This document shows positions 1-8,788 of a stretch of DNA of 64,000 nt, in pieces. The stretch comes from an uncultured Methanobrevibacter sp. (GTDB taxonomy: Archaea; Methanobacteriota; Methanobacteria; Methanobacteriales; Methanobacteriaceae). How positions within the stretch are numbered: position 1 is the first letter of the stretch; every line of letters begins with the position of its first letter. The notes beneath the pieces are model-generated. The model ran no database searches and was not told the origin of the DNA. It saw nothing but the letters and a program-made list of their open reading frames with translations. The translations under genes and the position numbers were made by a program. The stretch covers positions 1 through 64,000 of the forward strand of contig ONIK01000001.1 of NCBI GenBank assembly GCA_900317865.1. The letters run 5' to 3'.

Positions 1-79
1 AAAAATTTAAGAAAAATTGGAAAAAAATTTAAATAACTTAAAAATGTTATATTAATTATAATTTAAGGAGATTTTTATT

Positions 80-178
80 ATGAGAAAACTTACTAGAATG
101 CAATGGGCTGCACTATTTATCATACTTATTATGGTATTAAGTGGTGTTGCTGGTTTCTTACTATTAGTACTTGCATAG
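80..178 (+). CDS. Tiny single-span membrane protein (32 aa)
   Basis: This short reading frame encodes 32 residues: a basic N-terminus (MRKLTRMQW) followed by one hydrophobic segment that runs to the C-terminus (about residues 9-32). An AAGGAG ribosome site lies 9 bases before the ATG, and the stop is 24 bases before ribH, so it probably heads the ribH operon. I do not recognise the family. The good ribosome site and the lysine/arginine-then-hydrophobic pattern suggest a real small membrane protein with its N-terminus inside the cell. A leader peptide or a chance ORF cannot be excluded. Confidence 0.55.
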   Translation: MRKLTRMQWAALFIILIMVLSGVAGFLLLVLA

Positions 179-202
179 ATTTTATAAACGGAGGAATAAA
201 TT

Positions 203-619
203 ATGGTAAAATATAGAATTGCTGCTGTTGTTGCAGAATTTAATTATGATATTACACAAATGATGTTAGAATTAGCTACTGCTGAGGCAAAAAATAGAGA
301 TTGTGAAATTACAAAAGTAGTTGCTGTTCCAGGTGTATTTGATATGCCTCTTGTAATTAAAAAATTATTACAAAAAGGAGAACATGATGCAATTATCACC
401 TTAGGTGCTGTAATTGAAGGTGCAACTGACCACGATCAAATCGTAGCACAACATGCTTCTCGTAAAATAGCTGATTTAGCCTTAGAATACGACACTCCTG
501 TTGCTCTAGGAATTACTGGTCCTGGAATGACCAGATTAGATGCACACAGACGTGTTAAAAATGCAAAAAGTGCGGTTGAAGCAGCTATCAAAATGTGTGA
601 TAGATTAAAAGAGATTTAA
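203..619 (+). CDS. ribH: 6,7-dimethyl-8-ribityllumazine synthase
   Basis: RibH condenses 5-amino-6-ribitylamino-uracil with 3,4-dihydroxy-2-butanone 4-phosphate to give the lumazine precursor of riboflavin, in the cytoplasm. The 138-residue length is typical of archaeal RibH. Visible signatures are the substrate-binding FNYDIT loop (about residues 13-18), VPGVFDMP (42-49), and the GAVIEGATDHD loop carrying the catalytic histidine (His77). A GGAGGA ribosome site precedes the ATG. The marker-11 gene follows after 9 bases, so the two are probably co-transcribed. The partner genes ribB and ribK lie about 48 kb away, and unlike ribB this gene has no riboswitch in front of it. Confidence 0.95.
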   Translation: MVKYRIAAVVAEFNYDITQMMLELATAEAKNRDCEITKVVAVPGVFDMPLVIKKLLQKGEHDAIITLGAVIEGATDHDQIVAQHASRKIADLALEYDTPVALGITGPGMTRLDAHRRVKNAKSAVEAAIKMCDRLKEI

Positions 620-628
620 GATGATTGT

Positions 629-1567
629 ATGGAAATTCTAAAACCTGAAGAGTTAAAAGAAAAATTTTCAGATCCTTGGGTCGCACCATATGAAAAAGTA
701 CTGACAATGGTCGATGGAGATAAAGTAGAACTTATCGAGTACCATCCATGTATTTCAGGTTCACACTGGCTATTACATCAATATAAAAATAATTCAGAGC
801 TGATTGATGATGCTTACCGCGATGGTAACAAACATGTTTACTTTTGTCATGTAGGTTGTGCTCCTCTTGATTTAAAAGCCAGTTTCAATGCAGCCGGAAT
901 TGATGAAATTAAAGTAGTAGATGACGAGGTCAAAATTACTCATGCAGGTCTTGCTGGCGCTGGTGTTGGAGCTGGAATGTGTAGAGGAATGGGAAAAGGA
1001 GTCAAATACATTGAACTTATAAAATCCGGTGGTGGCTCAAAAGAAGGTAGAGCAACCGTAGTAACACCTAAACTTGAAAAAGTAGTTATTGGTGTTGATG
1101 ACACAGATGTAAAAGATGCTGGTGCAACATGGACAATGGCTCATAATTTAGGTGTTGAACTAGCTAATGAAGGTTTTGAATATCTTGATCATATTATTGT
1201 TCAATTATATCCACATAATCCACATAAAACTCAAAATTGTGTTTCTATTGCTTTAACTTTTGCCGTTGAAAGTGATAAAAAAGAAGCATTGATTAATAGA
1301 ACTATTGAAATTCTTAAAAGAGATACTTTATCTGATAAAACTGCAATAGCTATTCTTGAAGGTCTTGAGATACCTGAAAAATTAAGACAATACTCAATTG
1401 CAACTAAATCCGGTATGATGGATGTTGAAACTGCAGAAGCTACTGCCAAGGAATTAGGTATTGAATTAATTGCAGTTACTGGTGAACAAGGTAAAGTTGG
1501 GGCTTTAGCAGCATTAGGTCTTTACAACGATGTTGAAGAAGCTGTAAAAGCCTATGATAAAAAATAA
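629..1567 (+). CDS. Methanogenesis marker protein 11
   Basis: The 312-residue protein matches what I recall of methanogenesis marker protein 11, a family found in methane-producing archaea whose biochemical role is unsettled. Visible features are conserved cysteines near residues 41, 73, 77 and 118, a glycine-rich stretch (GLAGAGVGAGMCRGMGKG, about 107-124), and a GVDDTD motif (155-160) shared with tRNA-agmatinylcytidine-type (TiaS-like) domains. The GVDDTD motif suggests nucleotide or metal handling, but that is inference. The gene starts 9 bases after ribH and ends inside a strong terminator hairpin, so it is the last gene of the ribH operon. Confidence 0.8.
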   Translation: MEILKPEELKEKFSDPWVAPYEKVLTMVDGDKVELIEYHPCISGSHWLLHQYKNNSELIDDAYRDGNKHVYFCHVGCAPLDLKASFNAAGIDEIKVVDDEVKITHAGLAGAGVGAGMCRGMGKGVKYIELIKSGGGSKEGRATVVTPKLEKVVIGVDDTDVKDAGATWTMAHNLGVELANEGFEYLDHIIVQLYPHNPHKTQNCVSIALTFAVESDKKEALINRTIEILKRDTLSDKTAIAILEGLEIPEKLRQYSIATKSGMMDVETAEATAKELGIELIAVTGEQGKVGALAALGLYNDVEEAVKAYDKK

Positions 1568-1592
1568 GAGAACCAATCTCTTATTTATCTAT
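1563..1592. terminator. Hairpin terminator after the ribH operon
   Basis: A perfect 9-bp inverted repeat (AATAAGAGA 1563-1571, TCTCTTATT 1577-1585) with a 5-base loop is followed by a T-rich run. It overlaps the marker-11 stop codon. The glycosyltransferase gene converges from the other side, so the hairpin may serve both directions. Confidence 0.75.
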
Positions 1593-1617
1593 TTTTTTAA
1601 AAAAAGTTATTTTTCAT

Positions 1618-3327
1618 TTATAGGGTATTTATATTTCTAAAATTAATAAATTCGCTGCCTAATTCTTTTGTTGTCGTTGCATTTACATTTTTAAATTTAA
1701 TTTGTATTAAATGATTACCATCCGTTAAATTTAGATTTTCAATAGTTGAATTAGTGTATTTAAAGCTACCTAAATAATAACCATCAGAAAGTACAGAATA
1801 GGTTTGATTTTCATTAAATGAACCGAATGAAGTAGCTACTGTAACATTATCCACAACTACATCATATATCCATTCATTACCTTGTTTTGAAGATAATGAG
1901 AACTGTTCAACAAATGATATATTTTTCTGATTAAAAGTATGGTAAACAACTGATTTAGAAAAGACATCAATTAAACGACTATTTTGAATTATATCACCAT
2001 CTTCAAGATGAAGTACACTTTTTGCTTCAATAGGTAATCTTAATGTATCCGGCTCGAAATTTCTAGTATCATTTATCCTATAGGCTTCATTACCTATAAC
2101 AATCGTGTCATTAACATTAATATTTAGAGTCATCATCGCATCTGATGGCATCCTTATTACATTAGATTCATTTTCAATTGCAGCATCTACGGTATACGGT
2201 CCCCTAACAGAAATTGAATTGTTATTATGCGTATCTGTAAAAATTATTAAATTTCTTGAATTAGGTTCAATTGAAATAGTACCATTTTGTATAGTGGCAG
2301 CACCCAGGAATGTTGAAATCATTAGTATTAAAAGAATTAAAGATATAATTAAAGGAAAATGAATTTTAACAAAGGATTTAATTAAATTACCTTTAGGAGC
2401 CTTTCTATAAATAATAATAGATTGGATAACAACTTTAACCAAATAATAAATTGACATAATAATTCCAATAACTGAAATTAAAACACCAACAGATAATGGG
2501 ATAAATTTAACGAAAAATATTGTAAACAAGCCTAAAATAACTAAAGATAAACCAACAATGGACATACGGATGAAAAATCCAATGTCATCAATCATCGTTA
2601 CTCTTCCATATTTATTGGCACGACTCATAATAGTTCTTACAACTTCATTAGCCATCATGTGTAAATCAGATAAAGGAGACATGTCATGTTCAATTGCACC
2701 GATGTCGACTTCCATAATAGAAATACCTAAAACATCAGCATCAATAACAATACCTACATCAACACCATAGTCTTTTTCAAAATTAATTTTTTTTAAAATT
2801 CCTTTACGAGCAGCAAACTGTCCACTCAAAGGTTGTTCAAATGAAATTTCAGGGAAAAAGAAGTTTAAAAGCGGTTTAGCAGTGAGTTCTGTAACACGTC
2901 CGCTTTCACGTGCAAATTTAGTCTTAGTAATATCTGTTTTTCCATCCAAAATTGGTTTAATCATTGCTGAAACTTTTTTAGAAGTTAAATTGTGAATATC
3001 CGCATCAATAAAAGCAATTATATCACATTCAGCATTTTTATAACCCGTATAAAGAGCTTCACCCTTACCTTTATTAACATCATGAGAAATTACAATAGCA
3101 CCTGCTTTTGTAGCCTCCTGAGCTGTATTATCTGACGATCCATCATTAACAACAATAATTTCATCTACACATGAAACTTGTTTAATTACTTCTACAACCC
3201 TAGCTACCGTATTTTCCTCATTAAAAGCAGGTATAATAACAGAAACCTTTTGATATTTTGGTTTTGATGATTTTACACCAGCAAGTAAAAAAGCAAGAAT
3301 AACAAATAACCAAGACAAATATTTCAC
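1618..3327 (-). CDS. Family 2-type glycosyltransferase with membrane segments and exported C-terminal domain
   Basis: The N-terminus has one hydrophobic segment (about 4-18). A GT-A catalytic domain follows, with IIPAFNEENT (31-40), NDGSSDN (61-67) and the metal-binding DAD (108-110). The stretch TKTKFARESGRVTELTAKPLL resembles glucosyl-3-phosphoglycerate/mannosylglycerate-type synthases (GT81-like). Two membrane spans come near residues 255-300 and another near 332-352, followed by about 215 residues of Asn/Ser/Thr-rich sequence that should lie outside the cell. The fusion suggests a membrane enzyme building or decorating a surface glycan; the acceptor is unknown. The GTG at 3327 lacks a spaced ribosome site, while a TTG three codons later sits 5 bases after GGGTGA and may be the true start. 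Confidence 0.8.
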   Translation of the reverse strand: MKYLSWLFVILAFLLAGVKSSKPKYQKVSVIIPAFNEENTVARVVEVIKQVSCVDEIIVVNDGSSDNTAQEATKAGAIVISHDVNKGKGEALYTGYKNAECDIIAFIDADIHNLTSKKVSAMIKPILDGKTDITKTKFARESGRVTELTAKPLLNFFFPEISFEQPLSGQFAARKGILKKINFEKDYGVDVGIVIDADVLGISIMEVDIGAIEHDMSPLSDLHMMANEVVRTIMSRANKYGRVTMIDDIGFFIRMSIVGLSLVILGLFTIFFVKFIPLSVGVLISVIGIIMSIYYLVKVVIQSIIIYRKAPKGNLIKSFVKIHFPLIISLILLILMISTFLGAATIQNGTISIEPNSRNLIIFTDTHNNNSISVRGPYTVDAAIENESNVIRMPSDAMMTLNINVNDTIVIGNEAYRINDTRNFEPDTLRLPIEAKSVLHLEDGDIIQNSRLIDVFSKSVVYHTFNQKNISFVEQFSLSSKQGNEWIYDVVVDNVTVATSFGSFNENQTYSVLSDGYYLGSFKYTNSTIENLNLTDGNHLIQIKFKNVNATTTKELGSEFINFRNINTL

Positions 3328-3399
3328 CCAAATTTTTTTAATACATTAATAAGTATATTTTTCTAATACTATAAATGTTTGTTATTAAAAAAAAATGGA

Positions 3400-6300
3400 T
3401 TAAGGACTATTAATAATAATAGTATTAGAAACACTTAATCCGTTGTATTGTGTAGTTATTATGTATTTTCCTTGCATTAAATTAATATTCAAATTCGCAA
3501 AACCTGTTGAATTTGACATTTTTGTATAAAGTACACCATTAATGTTAAAAGTAACACTTTGATTAGGATTAGGATTACCTTGTCCATCAAGGACTAAAGC
3601 TTTAAATCTGCTTCCATCCCTGTAAGTCATGACTAAATCCTCAGATTCAATAATACTTAGAACTTTAATGGTATTGGATACTAAAGCTGTATCATATTCT
3701 ACAGTGATAATATATGTGCCCGGATTTAAATTAATAGCTAAACTAGCTACACCGTTTGAATCACTTGTTCGTGTGTAAAAAACACCATTAATATTAAAAT
3801 TAACACCAACACCCACTAATGGAGATCCTTTTTCATCCAATACCTTAACAGAATATTTTGAAGCATTTCTGTAATATTTAACTAAATCATGATTTTCAAC
3901 TAATCTGGATAGAACAGTAACATTATTGGCGGTTACTTCACCTGTTATCGGATTGTAAATAGTTAAGATATATTTATCCGGCATTAAATTAACATTTAAA
4001 CGAACAACACCAAATTCATTTGTTTTTCTGGTATAAAATACACCGTTAATATTCATGTCTACATCAACATTAGCTACCGGATTGCCTTTATAATCCAAAA
4101 TAGTGGCGAAATATTGAGTTCCATTTCTATAATATTTAACTATATCAGAAGAAATAATGGTTGATTTAACTGTTATATTTCTTGAGATATTGGATGGTAA
4201 ATAAATATCATCTCCTGAATATTCAATATAAACGGCGTAAGTACCACTATTAAGATTAATTGCCATAGATGCAACACCATCAACAGTATTTCTTTCATTT
4301 ACAACACCATTAAGGAGAATTTTAATTTTCTGATTTGATAATAAATTATTATTTTTATCCTTTAATACAACATTAAATCTGGATCCGTCGTGATAATACA
4401 TGACCAGATTATCAGCAGTCAAGAGGGTTCTAATGGAATCTATTTTAAATTCACCGCTTCCACTAGCATTTTCATAATAATCACTTGAATAAAAAGCATT
4501 TACTTTATAAACACCATAATCCAAATCATTTAAACTTAAAACTCCAGTTCCATTATTTACTTTAACATTATAAGATTTAGAATTGACATTGACTGTAACA
4601 GTATCATCAATAGCTTTTGAAAGTTTTACTGTAATATTTACACCGTCAGAAGAAATGTGATAAATACTTAAATTCAATTCTAATGGGGCTTTGTTTACAT
4701 CAAATGTGGTATTAGCAGTTGCAATATTGGAATAATATCCAAAAGCAACATAATTACCTGGATTAAAAACATCGTTAATTTGAGTTTTACTATTTGACTC
4801 GATTGAATAGGTTTTAGTTCCTATTTTAACATCAATAGTTCCTGAAACATTTAATCCATTAGAGGTTAACGTATTTTCAATAATCAATACATCTCCATAA
4901 TTAATATCTGAAATACTTAATGTTAAATTTGCATATTTATCAATGGCATTAATAAGACTTGAAACAGATGAAGATGAATGTGTATTTCCTTCATAAGTAG
5001 CTAAAATATTATAAGATCCAATTGAAGATAATTGAGTTTTTAATATTGCTTTACCGTTTACAACATTAACTGTGTAATTTTGAGAATCAATAGTGAATTT
5101 TACACTACCTTCATTAATTAATTTACCTTGGCCGTCTTTAACTGTGGCGACAACATTAAATGTAGTATTGATAGATACAGTATTCAAATTGTTAAGGACA
5201 ATATTTGAACTAGAATAATAGGTTGTAAATGCTTTAATACATGCAACCTGTGACTCATAAGTATGGCCGTATTCAGGAAACTCTGCTTTATAATCATATA
5301 AATCAATCCAATTTTTACCATCATAACTGAAAAATGATATTCCTTTAGAATAAAGAATTCTATTTGACCTAACTTTTTCAGAAATAGGAACAGATGCAAT
5401 TTTACCTGGAGCTGAAATTTTTATAACAATTTTAAATGTATCGCCAGTTTTTAAAGGTATAGCATTATCTAAATTAAATGTGTAATAACCAGGATTGGAC
5501 CTTCCATTTTGAGTAATCATTAAAGCATCATTTACATAAATTTGAGCAGTCCATTCTGTAGTAGCATTGAAATAAGTGGAAAATGCGGTTAAAAGCTCGT
5601 TATCAGTCGCTTTAAATATATTTTCATACCACATTGTTTCATTACCCGTTATTAAATAATCTGTAATTCCAATAATATCATACTGGTAGTTTTTATCAAA
5701 ATGAAGAGTATCATTTAAAATAACGGTATATGTGGATTTATCATAAGCCCCTAATCTTACACAGTTCCTATCATAATATGAAACATAGAAATAACCCTTA
5801 TTACCCCATGTTTCACCCCAGCTGTTTTTACAAATCCAAGCTCCGTCTCCCGGTGCAGCATTTCTGAAATTATTTTTTGAGTAATTATCATCCCATCCCA
5901 CAATAGTTACCGCATGGTTAGGACCATTAGTTCCGGAATAATAATAACTATCAGATTTCATATATGAACTACTATAATAAATACCGGTTGCTACAGCACC
6001 ATATCTAATAAGAGCATCTTTTACAGCATTATTATCTGTATAATTTGTACGGGTTAAATAAATAACATTTTGAACATGAATACTACTGTTTAAAACTGGA
6101 GACAATACCGTATAGTCACTGAATGTTTCAAAATCTTCTTCAAGGGCTCCAAGCCAACTTACAAGATAACCAACACCCATATCATCATATCCACCTACAT
6201 TGGTTTTTAAAACCCAACCATAATCTGAATAATATGCCATTACATTTTTCATGTTTTCTTCGGATAAATCAAAGCTTTGTCCTGAAGCTTTTAAAATACA

Positions 6301-7614
6301 GGATTCTAAAGCGGCAAGTGAAGTGAATGCCCAGCAGTTTCCACTACTTTTTTGATTTCTAACTGGCGTAACCTGATTATAATCTCTTAAATCGTATTTT
6401 GAAGGCAATATTCCATTAAATGAAAAATCACCGACATATTGAGTATAATTTCCATTTCCAATAAATAAATCATATCCTGAGCTTTTATAATAATTTTTTT
6501 CAATTTTTGCTTTGTTATTAGTATATGTGTTTGATGAAACTATCTCTTTTGAGTTTAAAATTGTATAAATGGCTCCACCTTCATATATAGCCTCATTAGA
6601 ATTAAATGTTGATGACTTGATAATTACTTCAGATGAATTATCCGCAAAAACCGCTCCACCATTCAATGCTTTATTAGAGTTAAAAGTGGATGATGTTATG
6701 GTCATATTTCCATACATTTTATAAATGGCTCCACCCTGATAATTAGCTATATTATTAGATGCAATTATTGAATCAATAGTGGAATCTGAGTTTAAATCAC
6801 AGATAACAGCCCCAAAAGTAGAATTACATGAAGTAAAATTTGACTTTTTAATATTTAATGTAGACTCTTTTAAATAGATTGCACCACCAGCATTAGTTAA
6901 AGTATAACAATTTGAAAAGTATGTGTTACTTATATACAAAATGGAATTACTTTCACTAGCTATTGCACCACCATACTTGTAAGCATTATTATTTTCAAAA
7001 TTAGAGTTAACAATACTTAAATTTGTATTGGTGGTATAAACTGCTCCACCATAAGTCGCATTATTATTTTTAAAAGTAGAGGAATCGATTAAAACATTTC
7101 CTGAAGTAGAATAAATAACACCACCAAAAACGTTATCATATCTTCCCTTATAACTACCCATATTATTTTCAAAAATAACACTTGTAGCAGTAAAATCATT
7201 ATTATTTCTAATTGATACACCATCTAAAGTTATATTAACAATTGACAAAGTACCAGATGATGTAAATTGCAGATAATTACTTTTAATTATTGTATTTAAA
7301 GGATTCTGACCAATAATCGTTAAGTTATTAAAACTTTTTGTTTGATCGAGACTATACTCTCCATTAAAAAAATAAGCAATAGAATTATCATTCAACCTGT
7401 TTGATTCTAAATGATTATACGGACTATTTTGACTACCATTTCCATCAACTGATAGTGATGAATCAAAATAAACATATGTTGAAGATGACATTCCTTCATT
7501 ATCATTTAAAGATAAATTATCATCATTTAAAGTAATATTCTCACTAGCAAAGCTGATTGGAAGTATTATAATAAATATAATTATAAACAACAGTGCTTTA
7601 TTAATATATTTCAT
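3400..7614 (-). CDS. Adhesin-like surface protein with internal papain-family cysteine protease
   Basis: This is a 1404-residue exported protein. Domains in order: signal peptide (1-24); parallel beta-helix repeats with recurrent GGAIY-type turns (about 90-380); a C1A papain-like protease with the oxyanion Gln and catalytic Cys in NQKSSGNCWAF (Cys near 428), His in NHAVTIVGW (near 567) and Asn in KNSWG (near 597); a beta-rich linker with Ig-like units (about 800-1050); then four ~85-residue C-terminal modules marked by FNINGVFYTR...NLNPGTYIIT. All three catalytic residues are present, so the protease looks active. Such proteins are typical of Methanobrevibacter cell surfaces; the substrate is unknown. 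The C-terminal modules recur in three other proteins of this window, and I infer wall attachment or display. Confidence 0.9.
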   Translation of the reverse strand: MKYINKALLFIIIFIIILPISFASENITLNDDNLSLNDNEGMSSSTYVYFDSSLSVDGNGSQNSPYNHLESNRLNDNSIAYFFNGEYSLDQTKSFNNLTIIGQNPLNTIIKSNYLQFTSSGTLSIVNITLDGVSIRNNNDFTATSVIFENNMGSYKGRYDNVFGGVIYSTSGNVLIDSSTFKNNNATYGGAVYTTNTNLSIVNSNFENNNAYKYGGAIASESNSILYISNTYFSNCYTLTNAGGAIYLKESTLNIKKSNFTSCNSTFGAVICDLNSDSTIDSIIASNNIANYQGGAIYKMYGNMTITSSTFNSNKALNGGAVFADNSSEVIIKSSTFNSNEAIYEGGAIYTILNSKEIVSSNTYTNNKAKIEKNYYKSSGYDLFIGNGNYTQYVGDFSFNGILPSKYDLRDYNQVTPVRNQKSSGNCWAFTSLAALESCILKASGQSFDLSEENMKNVMAYYSDYGWVLKTNVGGYDDMGVGYLVSWLGALEEDFETFSDYTVLSPVLNSSIHVQNVIYLTRTNYTDNNAVKDALIRYGAVATGIYYSSSYMKSDSYYYSGTNGPNHAVTIVGWDDNYSKNNFRNAAPGDGAWICKNSWGETWGNKGYFYVSYYDRNCVRLGAYDKSTYTVILNDTLHFDKNYQYDIIGITDYLITGNETMWYENIFKATDNELLTAFSTYFNATTEWTAQIYVNDALMITQNGRSNPGYYTFNLDNAIPLKTGDTFKIVIKISAPGKIASVPISEKVRSNRILYSKGISFFSYDGKNWIDLYDYKAEFPEYGHTYESQVACIKAFTTYYSSSNIVLNNLNTVSINTTFNVVATVKDGQGKLINEGSVKFTIDSQNYTVNVVNGKAILKTQLSSIGSYNILATYEGNTHSSSSVSSLINAIDKYANLTLSISDINYGDVLIIENTLTSNGLNVSGTIDVKIGTKTYSIESNSKTQINDVFNPGNYVAFGYYSNIATANTTFDVNKAPLELNLSIYHISSDGVNITVKLSKAIDDTVTVNVNSKSYNVKVNNGTGVLSLNDLDYGVYKVNAFYSSDYYENASGSGEFKIDSIRTLLTADNLVMYYHDGSRFNVVLKDKNNNLLSNQKIKILLNGVVNERNTVDGVASMAINLNSGTYAVYIEYSGDDIYLPSNISRNITVKSTIISSDIVKYYRNGTQYFATILDYKGNPVANVDVDMNINGVFYTRKTNEFGVVRLNVNLMPDKYILTIYNPITGEVTANNVTVLSRLVENHDLVKYYRNASKYSVKVLDEKGSPLVGVGVNFNINGVFYTRTSDSNGVASLAINLNPGTYIITVEYDTALVSNTIKVLSIIESEDLVMTYRDGSRFKALVLDGQGNPNPNQSVTFNINGVLYTKMSNSTGFANLNINLMQGKYIITTQYNGLSVSNTIIINSP

Positions 7615-7770
7615 TGTTTTTTCCCCACGAATATATAATTGTTATATTTAATATTCATTATTTATTAATTTATAATTATTTCAGTTAAAAAATGTAAAAA
7701 AAACAAAAAAGAATATAAAAGAGTATTAAAAGAAAACATTATATAAAGAGATGAAATAGGAGGACTATTT

Positions 7771-8787
7771 ATTAATAAAAAATTGTTAATATTGTTATTA
7801 ACACTGTTTTTTATTTTATCAATTGCAATAGTTTCAGCAGTTGATACTGATTTATCGGATGATTCGATGAGTTCGTATAACAAGTGTGTTAATTACAAAG
7901 AAATAAACCATCAACCGATAAAATACCACGCAATAAATGAATTAAATTACAAAAACCCCTCTGTTTCAAAGGATTTTGATTTCTTTGGACTTTTTAACTT
8001 CTTTGGACAGGAAAAAAAATATGGATACTGGGTATGGTCTGGTGACATGTATAATGTTGATTTTGATAAACTATCAGACAATGGAGTTAATATTATATTT
8101 TTAAATTCATATGCTTTTACCGAACATGGCCAAAGAGATGTTTTAAACTGGATTAAAGAAGCAAATGCCCATGGAATCGAAGTTCATATTTGGATGCAGA
8201 TATTCAATACCGGTAACTGGATTTCACCGCTTAAAAATGGTACACCAGATAACAAGTATTTTAATTACAAAATTGAAGAAGCAAAATATTACGCTGGTCT
8301 TGAAGGCGTTAAAGGAATACAGATGGATTATATAAGATTTGAAGGTAATGCATATAAATATCCAAACGGAACAGCTGCAATAAACCAATTTGTCGAGAAA
8401 TTTTCAAATAGCGTGAAAAAAGTAAATCCTTCATTGACAGTATCTGCAACAGTAATGCCTGAAGCTGAAAATGACGCTTATTTTTATGGACAGGATATTA
8501 AAACAATAAGTAAAAACGTTGATGTTATAATTCCAATGATGTATAAAGGAAATTATAAAGAGGACAGTTCATGGATTTCAAATACAACTAAATGGTTTGT
8601 TGATAACTCGGGCAATGCTGACGTGTGGATAGGACTGCAAACATACCATTCCGATGATAATGTCACCAAAATGCCTGCTGATGAACTAATAAAAGATGGA
8701 AAATTAGGTATGGACCGTGGATCTAATGGTGTAATTTACTTCAAATGGGGAATGAATCCCGAATTAGACAATAAAAAAATAAATTAA
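7771..8787 (+). CDS. Secreted glycoside-hydrolase-like TIM-barrel protein, probable ATT start
   Basis: The protein is about 338 residues with an N-terminal signal peptide. Its body resembles GHL10/YngK-type glycosidase-like barrels: a strand-helix pattern beginning with NGVNIIFLNSY, then EVHIWMQ, GVKGIQMDYIRF (the DYIRF signature of that group), SATVMPE, and a late GVIYFKWG strand. The acidic residues on these strands are candidate catalytic groups. No ATG or GTG suits the signal peptide. TAGGAGGA at 7757-7764 is correctly spaced for ATT at 7771, which yields the INKKLLILLL signal start. The TTG at 7783 would remove the lysines and lies too far from that site. Cell-wall glycan is a possible substrate. 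The tex fusion gene starts one base after the stop. Confidence 0.72.
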   Translation: MNKKLLILLLTLFFILSIAIVSAVDTDLSDDSMSSYNKCVNYKEINHQPIKYHAINELNYKNPSVSKDFDFFGLFNFFGQEKKYGYWVWSGDMYNVDFDKLSDNGVNIIFLNSYAFTEHGQRDVLNWIKEANAHGIEVHIWMQIFNTGNWISPLKNGTPDNKYFNYKIEEAKYYAGLEGVKGIQMDYIRFEGNAYKYPNGTAAINQFVEKFSNSVKKVNPSLTVSATVMPEAENDAYFYGQDIKTISKNVDVIIPMMYKGNYKEDSSWISNTTKWFVDNSGNADVWIGLQTYHSDDNVTKMPADELIKDGKLGMDRGSNGVIYFKWGMNPELDNKKIN

Positions 8788-8788
8788 A

